Of a stretch of 64,000 bases of DNA, positions 50,961 to 60,391 are shown piece by piece. Every line of letters begins with the position of its first letter. Within the stretch, counting starts at the first letter, position 1. This stretch comes from Chryseobacterium tagetis (GTDB lineage Bacteria > Bacteroidota > Bacteroidia > Flavobacteriales > Weeksellaceae): NCBI RefSeq assembly GCF_016735585.2, contig NZ_JAERSE020000006.1:264111-328110 (forward strand), read 5' to 3'. The notes under the pieces were generated by a model, which saw only the letters and a list, made by a program, of their open reading frames with translations, ran no database searches and was not told the origin of the DNA. The translations under genes were made by a program, and so were the position numbers.

Positions 50961-51851
50961 ATGAAAAATTATGCATTCTTATTTTTACTGTCTTTTATGT
51001 GGGGTTCTGCTCAAATACAGCGTTTTACTTATGAATATAAATTTGTGTTAGATTCCACAAACAAAAGTGATATAAAAAAAGAAATAATGTTGCTGGACAT
51101 TAAAAATAAGGGTTCTAAATATTACAGCTATGATATTTTTGTAACGGATTCTCTTATGAATGTAGAATTTGAAAAACAGGGTGATACTGGAAATATTATG
51201 GCTTTTGCAAAACCCAATAGCAATTATAAAGGTAGTATCAGAAGCAAGGTTACAAAAGAATATCCTGATTATAAAACGTATTTGCACACCTCTTTGAGTT
51301 CAGATTTTTATAAAATTGAAGAAGATGCAAAACCTATTTGGAAAATACTTCCGGAAAAAGAAAAAATTGGAAATTATATGTCTCAGAAAGCAACGACAAA
51401 CTTTTTGGGAAGACAGTGGACAGCATGGTTTTGTACTGATTTACCTTTTCAGGATGGTCCATATAAATTTTACGGTCTGCCAGGTTTAATTGTGAAATTA
51501 GAAGATAAAAGTCAGAGTCATACAATGATCTTAATTGCTAATAAAACAGTTAAGGAGTCTCTAAATGGAACAAAAGAGAAGACCTTTAATGAACCTGAAA
51601 ATGAAATCGCTGTAAATAATAATCAATTTAATAAACTTTGGCAAGACCATGTTCGAGATCCCAACAAAATAACAAGACAAAAAATGGCAAGCCTAGGAAA
51701 CGATATGAATGGAAATCCCAATTTTAATTTTGTGGATGTATCTGGAAAAAAATTAGATCCTAATGAGGCAATGAGAAATAATGAAAAACGCTTCAGGGAA
51801 AACCTGAAAAAAAATAATAATAAATTAGATTTTAACTTATACAAATATTGA
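50961..51851 (+). CDS. GLPGLI-family secreted protein
   Basis: The 296-residue protein has a signal peptide (ending WGSAQ) and the name-giving motif in PYKFYGLPGLIVKLED near residue 170, with the preceding WTAWFCTDLPFQDGP. The family is confined mainly to Bacteroidetes and often sits near TonB-dependent receptors or peptidases; its role is unknown. The last 80 residues are Asn/Lys-rich. It stands alone here, followed by two strong terminators. Confidence 0.9.
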   Translation: MKNYAFLFLLSFMWGSAQIQRFTYEYKFVLDSTNKSDIKKEIMLLDIKNKGSKYYSYDIFVTDSLMNVEFEKQGDTGNIMAFAKPNSNYKGSIRSKVTKEYPDYKTYLHTSLSSDFYKIEEDAKPIWKILPEKEKIGNYMSQKATTNFLGRQWTAWFCTDLPFQDGPYKFYGLPGLIVKLEDKSQSHTMILIANKTVKESLNGTKEKTFNEPENEIAVNNNQFNKLWQDHVRDPNKITRQKMASLGNDMNGNPNFNFVDVSGKKLDPNEAMRNNEKRFRENLKKNNNKLDFNLYKY

Positions 51852-51868
51852 TACAATTTCTGAATATT

Positions 51869-51910
51869 AAGAAAGGATTATGTAATACATAATCCTTTCT
51901 TAAATTTTTT
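51869..51910 (+). terminator. Terminator of the GLPGLI gene
   Basis: AAGAAAGGATTATG (51869-51882) pairs perfectly with CATAATCCTTTCTT (51888-51901) around TAATA, followed by AAATTTTTTTT. Confidence 0.85.
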
Positions 51911-51930
51911 TTGAAAAGAGAATGACAAAA

Positions 51931-51955
51931 AAACCATCCTTAAAAAGGATGGTTT
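51931..51955. terminator. Second stem-loop
   Basis: AAACCATCCTT (51931-51941) pairs with AAGGATGGTTT (51945-51955) around AAA. A backup terminator in front of the RHS locus. Confidence 0.7.
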
Positions 51956-52093
51956 CTTGTAGACAAAAGTAAACGATTCTCGAAACATTTTATTGAAGAT
52001 TTAAATCAATTAAGTTCTTTAAATACTAAAATCCTACAGTATTAATTGCTTTAATACTTTAACTATAGTATATATTTATATTCTTGAAATTAA

Positions 52094-52286
52094 TTTATTA
52101 CATACGACACGCTTTGTCGCCATGCATAAATACCTTTGTCTCAAAGATATCATGAACAGGCTCAAGAATAAGAAAAGCTGATGAAATTCAAAAATATTTT
52201 ATAATAAATCTTATTTGTGTGAAGTAAAAATGATATTTTTGCAGCGTTTTAAAGAATTAATAACAATAAACTAAAATAAACTTGGG
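52094..52286 (+). promoter_or_regulatory. 193-base leader of the RHS operon, shared with 62722-62914
   Basis: The region before the operon matches the 193 bases before the second copy of its first gene. Shared parts include TTTATTACA, a CGACA/TGTCG stem-loop (52105 region), GCATAAATA, GTGAAGTAAAA, the -7 box TATTTTTG (52234-52241) followed by GCAGCG, and AATAAAC before GGGATG. The start of transcription should fall near 52248. Confidence 0.7.
52234..52241 (+). promoter_or_regulatory. -7 promoter box of the RHS operon
   Basis: TATTTTTG matches TAnnTTTG; TTTG at 52214-52217 is a possible -33 element with a 16-base spacer. Both the box and the following GCAGCG are kept in the second copy at 62862-62869. 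Confidence 0.6.
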
Positions 52287-53930
52287 ATGAAAAAACTCTA
52301 TATGGGTGCATATTTATTATGCACGGTTCTGGGCCTATCCGCTCAGGAAGTCCTATGGCAGAAAGACATCAAATCCTCTACACAGGACTTCTTAAGCCAG
52401 GTCACTCCGACCGTAGACCTTCAGTATTTAATTACCGGAAGTTCTATTCAATCTAAAGGCCAATCGCAAGCAGCCAGCAGCCAAAAGCAAAATAACGGCT
52501 ACGATTTCCATCTGGTAAAACTAAACCAGCAAGGCGAAGAAGTCTGGGAAAAATACTTTGCTGGTAAGAACCACGATTACCTTTCCACATCTCTTTCCAC
52601 TCAGGAGGGAGGCTTCGTTCTAGCAGGAACCACGTATTCAGGAAAAGGTCTCGATAAAAAGGAAGATTCTAAAGGAGGATCCGATATCTGGCTGATCAGA
52701 ATCAATGAATTTGGAGATGAATTGTGGCAGAAAACCATAGGAAGCACCTCTGATGAAGAAGCCAGAGCGGTCATTCAAACCACCGACTTAGGATTCTTTG
52801 TCGCAGGAAACGTTCAGAACTCTCCACAAGGCTACGGTTCCAAAGATGTTCTTATCGTCAAATTAGATAAAAACGGAAAAGAAATCTCTCAACTCATTCT
52901 GGGCGGAAAAGGCTTAGACGAAGTAGAAAAGATGATCCCGACAAAAGACGGAGGTGTTTTATTAGGAGTCTATTCAAGGAGTTCCGAGATTCGGGGTTCG
53001 GGTTCCGGGTTGAGTGATTCGGGGGCGAATTCGGTTACAGGTACTACCACCTCGAATCCCGTATCCCGCTATCCCAAAACCACGAACAACTTCGGTGAAG
53101 GCGATTACTGGATCATTAAACTCAATAAAGATGGCAAAGTAGAATGGGAAAAGAACTATGGAGGAACAGGAGATGATCATTTAAGAACATTAGCCATGAC
53201 TACTTCAGGATTTATCATAGGAGGCGAAAGCCGTTCAGAACGTTCAGGTAATAAAACCGTGGGGGTAGAAGAAGGCACTGACCTTTGGTTGATCTCACTC
53301 AACGAAAGAGGAGAAGAACTCTGGCAGAAATCCTACAACTTTAAGAACAGAGATGTCTTGATGGGCATGCATGTGATCTTAGGACAGAATGAAAGAGAAA
53401 AGAATAAAGACTTAACCAAAGGAGTTTTACTCGGAGGCTACACTCAGGCAGAAGGAAGAATAGAAGCAGATGACGAGACGTTCTGGATGCTGTATATCGA
53501 TGAAAACGGTAATGAGCAGTGGAGAAAGCATGTGAAAGGAGAATCCAGAAAGAGAGAGGAAAGACTTTCTGATATTAAATTAAACAGAGATGGCTCTATT
53601 ATTCTGGCAGGAACGAGTGCAGAGGAATTAGGAAAGGAGAACTGGAAGATTGTAAAGCTGGGTGATCGGCAGGTGGATCAATTGATCGAAAAGCAGGATA
53701 TCAAGATCTATCCGAATCCTGTATCCGATTATGCATATGTAGAGATCGGCTTTGATTTCAAGGAAGCAGATATTATGCTGTATGATATGGCGGGAAGACA
53801 GCTTCAGAGTTTAAAAACAAAGAATAAGGTAACGAAGATCAACACGCAGCCTTTGATTCAGGGGGCTTACCTGATTACGATAAAAACGGATACGAACAAA
53901 ACAGCGAACGCTAAACTGATTAAGAAATAA
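52287..53930 (+). CDS. T9SS-sorted repeat protein heading the RHS operon
   Basis: The 547-residue protein has a signal peptide (ending GLSAQ) and repeated units of about 55 residues with the pattern DFHLVKLNQQGEEVWEKYFAG, DIWLIRINEFGDELWQKTIG, DVLIVKLDKNGKEI and DYWIIKLNKDGKVEWEKNYGG, each followed by a Gly-rich turn. This is a beta-propeller-like build. The last 75 residues form a type A T9SS sorting domain (IKIYPNPVSDYAYVEI, QGAYLITIK). It should be surface-attached. Its stop overlaps the start of the RHS gene by one base (TAATG), so the two are translationally coupled. A GC-rich insert at 52983-53087 distinguishes it from its second copy at 62915. It probably serves display or delivery of the RHS proteins; that role is inference. 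Confidence 0.85.
   Translation: MKKLYMGAYLLCTVLGLSAQEVLWQKDIKSSTQDFLSQVTPTVDLQYLITGSSIQSKGQSQAASSQKQNNGYDFHLVKLNQQGEEVWEKYFAGKNHDYLSTSLSTQEGGFVLAGTTYSGKGLDKKEDSKGGSDIWLIRINEFGDELWQKTIGSTSDEEARAVIQTTDLGFFVAGNVQNSPQGYGSKDVLIVKLDKNGKEISQLILGGKGLDEVEKMIPTKDGGVLLGVYSRSSEIRGSGSGLSDSGANSVTGTTTSNPVSRYPKTTNNFGEGDYWIIKLNKDGKVEWEKNYGGTGDDHLRTLAMTTSGFIIGGESRSERSGNKTVGVEEGTDLWLISLNERGEELWQKSYNFKNRDVLMGMHVILGQNEREKNKDLTKGVLLGGYTQAEGRIEADDETFWMLYIDENGNEQWRKHVKGESRKREERLSDIKLNRDGSIILAGTSAEELGKENWKIVKLGDRQVDQLIEKQDIKIYPNPVSDYAYVEIGFDFKEADIMLYDMAGRQLQSLKTKNKVTKINTQPLIQGAYLITIKTDTNKTANAKLIKK
52983..53087 (+). other. GC-rich variable insert inside the T9SS protein
   Basis: Between GVYSRS and NFGEGDYW this copy has 35 residues rich in Ser, Gly and Thr, while the copy at 62915 has 17 unrelated ones. 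The DNA is markedly GC-rich with CGGG-type runs (GGTTCGGGTTCCGGG) and a loosely inverted counterpart (ATCCCGTATCCCG), unlike the A/T-rich surroundings. It looks like an intergenic repeat that was taken into the frame. Confidence 0.6.
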
Positions 53931-56770
53931 TGAAAAGAATAAGATTAATAAAATTTTTAATATTCCTTTTTGTTGTCACAACCACAGAAAAAGGATTTGC
54001 ACAAATAGGAATAGGAGATGTAGTGACCACTTCAGTAGCTTCGCCTTCTATGGCAGCCATGTCTAGTTTATCAGATGTTCCCATGTCATTGTCTACAGGA
54101 TATCCCGAAATTGGTGTTTCGCTTTTCAATGCACCGATTTCAGGTGGCGTCAATTGGCCTCTGAGTTTGAGCTATAATGTAAGAGGAGTTGATAATCAGG
54201 AAACTGCAAGTGATGTAGGAAATGGGTGGTCATTCTTCGGAGCAGGGGTTATTTATAAAAAAGTAATTGATTATCTCGATGAATGCTATGACAATACTTC
54301 GCTAGCAAGTTATAAAAAGAATGAATTTAATGACTTATATTATTATAATATTCCCGGTTTGTCAGGAAAATTCAGAATAAAAAGAGATACTATTAACAAC
54401 ACTTTCCAATTATTGAATCTTACTCCTAATAATGCTAAGATAGAATATGTAAGAAATAGCAATACAGCTACTTTTAAAGCAGACAGCTTTACTGTTACTT
54501 CTGACAATGGTTATAAATACATTTTTGATAAAACCGATTTAGGAAAATACGACTGTGGAGACCTGTGGACAGGAAAAGAGTACAAGACGGCTTACTATCT
54601 TTCAAAAATATTGAACCCGATCGGAGTAGAAGTAGCGATGATGGAATATGATGAAAAAAAGAAGTATAAAGGAACAAGCACCACCAATCTGCTTTCTCTT
54701 CAGAATAAACTTAAAAACATTATCAGCAGGAATGGACTGGTACAATTTAATTATGTTTATGATGATACTTTGGAACCTAAAACAGAAACTGATGAATCTG
54801 TAAGTGATCCTTATAGTTTGCAAAAAATCACTTTAAAGGATCCTGCCGGAAGTGAAATGTTTTCTTATGTTTTCAATTATACCATGATTTCTAAAGGGAC
54901 TGCTGTTTCTAATAAACGTAGAGTTCTTAATTCTGTGGTGAAAAATGATAAAAACGGAAATTTATTGGAGAATAGTCGGTTTGTGTATGAATCCTCTACC
55001 GGGGAAGGAACTCTAAAAAAAATGATTTCTCCTACAGGAGGAGTCACAGAATACAATTATGGTGGTGGTGATGTCTATTATAATTTTAATGACCCTACTT
55101 TTCTAGCTTCACTAGTAGGAACTAATTATCTGTCTTATCCTGGAATTCAGTATTGGGCAGGGATAGCTGATGGAACTATAGATACTACACAGAGCCTTTC
55201 ATATCCAATTGCGATTTCAGGAAATACCTCTGAACCGAAGAATTTTAAATTTATTCTTAATCTGGAAGACTATTCATTTCCCGAACCCATTCCTGGATTT
55301 CCGGTAAAAACCAATAATCTTAAAATTACCTTAAAAAGAGGAACAGAAGTGATTATTCCAACTATTACTACCTCGCAAAATTTTTATCATGAATATTTAC
55401 TGAACAATTATCCGGGAGCGTACACACTTGAAATCACATCTACAGGAGGAGCTACTGGAGCTGGAAGCTTTAATGCTTCGGAAATAAAGATTTATCCAGG
55501 ACCATTTAGAAATGCTATCGATATAGGTGGGCGAAGAATAAAAAATATCAAGACGTATAAAAACATCAGCGATACTTCTGCTTTCAGAACCATTAATTAT
55601 GAATATGATTCTTTTGATTTATTAAACAGTTCCAGTGGGTATTCTTATTATAATGAACGGGACTCTGATAATGACCCTATGTCAGATTATATTTTATACA
55701 AAAATGTCAAAGAATTTGAAATCGGAAAAGGTTCGGTGCACTTTTCTTTTAAAACTCCCGATGATTATCCAAAGCAACAGAATGGAGGTACCACATTGGA
55801 ACCTGAATATTTCTGGCCGTACTATAGCATTACAAAAGGTGGATTATTGTCTAAAAAAGAAGTCTATGATGAACAGGATACGCTATTGACCACTGAGGTG
55901 TATGATTATGAGTTGGATACTTATTCTGATGAGGAATATAGCTTTACAGGAAGCCATAAAATTACTTCAAAACCATCATACATCAAGAAAAGTACGGTAG
56001 TCAATAGAGCTTATTTTCCAAATAACGGAACGTTGGAATCAAGCTCTGAAACCTGGATCAGCGCAACTAACATGAAGCCATACTACATTAAAAGTAATGC
56101 GGATGGCGATATTTCAGAGCAGTTAATTACTTATGCTGTCGGCCAAGCAGGCTATGCTCATCTTGAAAATGCTTTTATGACAGGAGTCCCTATTATAAAG
56201 GAAGAAAAAAAGAATGGAAAAACCCTTTCGAAATCGATTACCAAATTTGAAAATTCTTCTCTATTGCCTACTTCAATATTCGCAACAAATATTAATGATG
56301 GAAGTCTAAAGCTAAAAGGAAAAATAGACGGATATGATGATAAAGGAAATGCAGTGCAGACTTCTTCAGGTATAGGAACTCCTACAACTTTTATCTACGG
56401 ATATAATAAAACACAATTGATTGCTAAAGTGGTAGGGGCAAAATATGAAGACATCAAAAACAATGCACTAATTCTTGCTGCTGTAAATGCATCAGATAAT
56501 GATTATATCACTCCAGCAACGGAAAACACTCTTGTTTCTGCATTAGAAAGTCTTCGTACTGATTCTTCGATGAACAATTATCAAATCACCACTTATACCT
56601 ATGATCCATTAGTAGGACTTACAAGCACTACGTCTCCAAATGGCCAAAGAGAAATCTATGAGTATGACAAGGCGGGAAGACTGAAGAAGGTAAAAACTGT
56701 GGAAAGGAACAATGCCGGAAATTTGGTAGAGAAAACAGTGAAAGAATACCAATATAACTACAAACCCTAA
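53930..56770 (+). CDS. RHS-repeat protein, SpvB/TcB-like part of a two-piece shell
   Basis: The 946-residue protein has a signal peptide (ending GFAQ). Its start (about 30-110) shows PEIGVSLFNAPISGGVNWPLSLSYNVRG and ASDVGNGWSFFGAGVIYK, the layout of SpvB/TcB N-termini (GxGxxNPxLSLSY, then G.GWS). Beta-rich YD-type units follow, clearest at the end: YDPLVGLTSTTSPNGQREIYEYDKAGRLKKVKTVER. It has no RHS core, no toxin tip and no T9SS domain. In Tc toxins the B part and C part close to a hollow shell; by analogy this gene would supply the B part. That is inference. It begins by overlap with the previous gene and ends 27 bases before the next. Confidence 0.75.
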   Translation: MKRIRLIKFLIFLFVVTTTEKGFAQIGIGDVVTTSVASPSMAAMSSLSDVPMSLSTGYPEIGVSLFNAPISGGVNWPLSLSYNVRGVDNQETASDVGNGWSFFGAGVIYKKVIDYLDECYDNTSLASYKKNEFNDLYYYNIPGLSGKFRIKRDTINNTFQLLNLTPNNAKIEYVRNSNTATFKADSFTVTSDNGYKYIFDKTDLGKYDCGDLWTGKEYKTAYYLSKILNPIGVEVAMMEYDEKKKYKGTSTTNLLSLQNKLKNIISRNGLVQFNYVYDDTLEPKTETDESVSDPYSLQKITLKDPAGSEMFSYVFNYTMISKGTAVSNKRRVLNSVVKNDKNGNLLENSRFVYESSTGEGTLKKMISPTGGVTEYNYGGGDVYYNFNDPTFLASLVGTNYLSYPGIQYWAGIADGTIDTTQSLSYPIAISGNTSEPKNFKFILNLEDYSFPEPIPGFPVKTNNLKITLKRGTEVIIPTITTSQNFYHEYLLNNYPGAYTLEITSTGGATGAGSFNASEIKIYPGPFRNAIDIGGRRIKNIKTYKNISDTSAFRTINYEYDSFDLLNSSSGYSYYNERDSDNDPMSDYILYKNVKEFEIGKGSVHFSFKTPDDYPKQQNGGTTLEPEYFWPYYSITKGGLLSKKEVYDEQDTLLTTEVYDYELDTYSDEEYSFTGSHKITSKPSYIKKSTVVNRAYFPNNGTLESSSETWISATNMKPYYIKSNADGDISEQLITYAVGQAGYAHLENAFMTGVPIIKEEKKNGKTLSKSITKFENSSLLPTSIFATNINDGSLKLKGKIDGYDDKGNAVQTSSGIGTPTTFIYGYNKTQLIAKVVGAKYEDIKNNALILAAVNASDNDYITPATENTLVSALESLRTDSSMNNYQITTYTYDPLVGLTSTTSPNGQREIYEYDKAGRLKKVKTVERNNAGNLVEKTVKEYQYNYKP

Positions 56771-56797
56771 TTTTGGTAACCTTTTAATTAAAAAAAA

Positions 56798-59700
56798 ATG
56801 AAAAAAATTCTAAGTATATTGGGGGTCTTTGTTTTGATAATAGTCTCCGCTCAAAATAGTCTTACGACTACAGAAAATTATATATATAGTAAATCCTGTC
56901 TAAATGGAGACTGTACCAAAGCTGCTGAAGCAGTCCAGTATTTTGATAGCTTCGGAAAACCGTTTCAGACGGTAAATATAAAATCGACCCCGCTAGGAAA
57001 GGATATTGTGCAGCATATTCCTTATGACAGTTTCGGAAGAAGTGTTGACAGCTGGAAACCTGTTCCCATTAGTAGTTTAGGAGGAGCGGTTCAGGACAGT
57101 ATTACCGTAAAAAGCACTGCTCTATCTGTATATGGAGATAGCCGTCCCTTTTCACATACTGTATTGGAAAAATCCACTTTGAACCGTCCAATGAACAGTA
57201 TATCGGTAGGACAGGAATGGCAAAATCATCCTATAAAAATGGGATATAATGCCAATAAAGTGAATGAAGTAAAGAAGTATCAAGTATCTACTAGCTGGAT
57301 AGAAGGAAGAACCCAAGATATACTTTCTCAATCAGAATATTATCCAGCGAACATCCTAATTAAAACTTCAGTAACGGATGAAGATGGAAATACAAGCATA
57401 GAATATAAAAATAAAGTAGGACAGGTAGTTCTTGCTAAGAAAGGAGCGGGAACTGCTGAGGAAACCGATACATATTATATATATAATGAATATGACCAAC
57501 TGGCTATGGTTATACCTCCGTTGGCTGTCAATGCGCCAATGAATCAAACTACTTACGATAATCTTTGCTATCAGTACCGTTATGACGGCTTGAACCGTCT
57601 CGTAGAGAAAAAGCTTCCGGGGAAGGGTTGGGAATATATGGTATATGATCAGCAGGATAGACTGGTTATGAGTCAGGATGCTAATTTACGAACAACAGAC
57701 AATATGTTTGAGGCCAAGGGCTGGATGGTAACTAAATATGATAATTTGGGAAGAGCCGTTTACTCCGGTTTTCTTACAAATACAGATTCTAGAGCAACTT
57801 TACAGAGCAATTTGAATAATCAGGTAAATGTTGGAAACAATGAGACAAGAAGCGGCTCCCCCTTTACGACGAACGGGATAGAAGTATATTATACCCAGAA
57901 TTCTTTTCCTTCTGGAAATATGACAACACTTCTGTCTGTGAATTATTATGACACCTACCCTTCCTATAGTTTTAATCCTCCATTTCCTAATTTCGTTTTC
58001 GGTCAGGAGGTAATGACTGATAACCTAAATGCTCCGGTAAGTACCAAAGGATTGCCGACCCTAAGCCTAATAAAAAATATAGAGGATAATGGGTGGACAA
58101 AAAACTTTATATATTATGATATTAAAGGACGCTCTGTAGCTACCTATTTCATTAATCATTTAGGTGGGTATACCAAAACTGACATGGAACTGGATTTCGC
58201 GGGAGCAGTACAACAAACTAAAGTTTATCATAAAAGACTAAGTACAGATACTGAAAGGGTTATAATCCAGAAATTTGAATATGATTCTCAAAACCGTCTA
58301 AAAAAACTATGGAACAATGTAGATGGTCTGTCGAACGAACTCGTGGCTGAAAATAGCTATAACGAACTTTCTCAGCTTATTAACAAGAAAACAGGAAATG
58401 GTTTACAAAGTATAGATTATACCTATAATGTTCGGGGTGCTCTTACTAAAGTGAATGATCCGGTTAATTTAGGGTTAAAACTTTTCGCATATGAATTGAA
58501 ATCTTTCAATCCTCAGAACATGGGAAGTACTATTGGAAGATATAATGGTAATATTACCGAGATAGACTGGAAAACTTCTACAGATAATATCATGAGAAGA
58601 TATAATTATCAATATGATTCTTTAAATCGGTTGAAAAAAGGAATATTCTCAGAACCTGGCAATTCGATTCCAATGAATGACTTTTACAATGAAATGGCGA
58701 GTTATGATTTGAATGGAAACATCACTGCATTACAAAGAAACACTAAAGGAGCTTCAGGAATGAAGGAACAGATTGATGATCTAATGTATACCTATGATGG
58801 AAATAAGCTTCAAACAATTGTGGACGGATCAGGAAATTATGCAGGATATCCAGATACTTCAGGAACTGTGATTTCGTATGATGATAATGGGAATATGACC
58901 AGTCACATAGATAAAGGAGTTGTCAAAATCAGATATAATTACTTGAACCTTCCGGCAGAAATAAAGTTCAATTCTACCTATACCATCAGAAACGTTAATA
59001 CTGGTGAAGATGAAATAAGAAATGTTAAAACCAATTATGTCTATAGAGCAGATGGAACGAAACTTAGGAAGAATTACACCAGCTATTTCAGTAAACTTAA
59101 ATCGGAACGTACTACTACCACAGATTATTTAGATGGCTTTCAGTATTCAATTAATTATTTAGGTGCTGTTTCTTTAGATTTTGTTCCGACCTCTGAAGGT
59201 TACTACGATTTTAAAAATAATCGATATATTTACAGCTTCACAGACCATTTAGGAAATGTACGTCTCAGCTATTTTAAGAATAATATAAATGGTAACGCAG
59301 ACGTTCTTGAAGAAAATAATTATTATCCATTCGGATTAAAACATCAAGGGTATAACATTTTAGAAGGAAACCCATCCTATAAATACCAGTATAACGGTAA
59401 AGAACTACAGGAAGAAACAGGATGGAATGACTATGGGGCAAGAATGTATATGGCTGATATTGGTAGATGGGGGGTAGTAGATCCATTAACAGAGCAGATG
59501 AGAAGATATTCACCTTATAATTATGCATTTAATAATCCTGCAATGTTCATTGATCCAGATGGAAGGAAATCAATGATCTATAGTGATGGAGGAGTAATGC
59601 GTTGGGATTTCGATCCTTATACAACATTAACAGGGATTGCATGGTTTGAAGAATCTATTAAATACCTTAGTTTTGGGGGGGCTCAGATTTTGGCACAAGG

Positions 59701-60388
59701 ATTATCAGGAGGCGGAGGATATGCTCAGGATGGAGAAGATCCAGTCCCAGGAGGAACTACCTATTCTGGACAAGAGGCTTACGACGTTTTGCAACAGATG
59801 TTAAATCCTACTTACGATTTTTCTCAGTTTGATTTTTCACAGGTCGGTACTGATGGAGGGCCAGGTCCAAAAAGGAAATATCTCCAACAAAAAAATAAAG
59901 CATATTTTGGTGTACTAGAAAGTTCCGAACAGTATCAATTGGATCACGCTAATTGGGTTGAAGAATTTGATGGGATGAATAAAAAATTAAGTTCTATAAT
60001 TGATGTTTTTAGTGATTTAAATTCTACATTTAAAGGAGCTGGAATTTCAGGAACAGTTATTGGAAATTTAAATACAATAAAAGATCTTGCAAATGATTTA
60101 AAAGGGTTTAATCCAAGTTTAGGTAGTATAATATCAATCCAATCAATGACAGTAGGAACTGCTTTTGGAAATGAAGCAACTAGAATGAAACAATTTTTAG
60201 ATATTTATACAGATGCGAATAGTAAATACCAAAATTTACATAAATATAATCCATCCCTAAGTAAAGGCGTTACAGTAAATGTACAAGTAATAATAGGTAC
60301 TAATGGAGGTGGCTATACTAATCTTTCTATATATGATATATCTACCCATAAATTTTTAAGCGGAGGTAAAATAGTTCATAGATATTAA
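56798..60388 (+). CDS. RHS core protein with DUF6443-like start and variable C-terminal tip
   Basis: The 1196-residue protein has a signal peptide (ending IVSAQN), a region I take for DUF6443 (about 30-290, AVQYFDSFGKPFQTV, DGLNRLVEKKLPGKGWEYMVYD), YD repeats (YDSLNRLKKG, YLNLPAEIKF) and a complete RHS core: FTDHLGNVRLSYF, YPFGLKHQGYN, YQYNGKELQEETGWNDYGARMYMADIGRWGVVDPL, then YSPYNYAFNNPAMFIDPDG with D919-P-D-G922. After it comes a tip of about 272 residues (925-1196) that I cannot assign; its last 150 residues are coded by clearly more AT-rich DNA. In polymorphic toxins the segment after the core is the toxin. No enzyme motif is recognised. The likely immunity gene follows after 3 bases. 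Confidence 0.85.
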   Translation: MKKILSILGVFVLIIVSAQNSLTTTENYIYSKSCLNGDCTKAAEAVQYFDSFGKPFQTVNIKSTPLGKDIVQHIPYDSFGRSVDSWKPVPISSLGGAVQDSITVKSTALSVYGDSRPFSHTVLEKSTLNRPMNSISVGQEWQNHPIKMGYNANKVNEVKKYQVSTSWIEGRTQDILSQSEYYPANILIKTSVTDEDGNTSIEYKNKVGQVVLAKKGAGTAEETDTYYIYNEYDQLAMVIPPLAVNAPMNQTTYDNLCYQYRYDGLNRLVEKKLPGKGWEYMVYDQQDRLVMSQDANLRTTDNMFEAKGWMVTKYDNLGRAVYSGFLTNTDSRATLQSNLNNQVNVGNNETRSGSPFTTNGIEVYYTQNSFPSGNMTTLLSVNYYDTYPSYSFNPPFPNFVFGQEVMTDNLNAPVSTKGLPTLSLIKNIEDNGWTKNFIYYDIKGRSVATYFINHLGGYTKTDMELDFAGAVQQTKVYHKRLSTDTERVIIQKFEYDSQNRLKKLWNNVDGLSNELVAENSYNELSQLINKKTGNGLQSIDYTYNVRGALTKVNDPVNLGLKLFAYELKSFNPQNMGSTIGRYNGNITEIDWKTSTDNIMRRYNYQYDSLNRLKKGIFSEPGNSIPMNDFYNEMASYDLNGNITALQRNTKGASGMKEQIDDLMYTYDGNKLQTIVDGSGNYAGYPDTSGTVISYDDNGNMTSHIDKGVVKIRYNYLNLPAEIKFNSTYTIRNVNTGEDEIRNVKTNYVYRADGTKLRKNYTSYFSKLKSERTTTTDYLDGFQYSINYLGAVSLDFVPTSEGYYDFKNNRYIYSFTDHLGNVRLSYFKNNINGNADVLEENNYYPFGLKHQGYNILEGNPSYKYQYNGKELQEETGWNDYGARMYMADIGRWGVVDPLTEQMRRYSPYNYAFNNPAMFIDPDGRKSMIYSDGGVMRWDFDPYTTLTGIAWFEESIKYLSFGGAQILAQGLSGGGGYAQDGEDPVPGGTTYSGQEAYDVLQQMLNPTYDFSQFDFSQVGTDGGPGPKRKYLQQKNKAYFGVLESSEQYQLDHANWVEEFDGMNKKLSSIIDVFSDLNSTFKGAGISGTVIGNLNTIKDLANDLKGFNPSLGSIISIQSMTVGTAFGNEATRMKQFLDIYTDANSKYQNLHKYNPSLSKGVTVNVQVIIGTNGGGYTNLSIYDISTHKFLSGGKIVHRY

Positions 60389-60391
60389 AAA

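Noticed and set aside
53930..60388. T9SS sorting domains on the RHS proteins themselves
   Set aside because: Both C-termini were examined; one ends in YD-type repeats and the other in the variable tip. Neither has the sorting-domain pattern.
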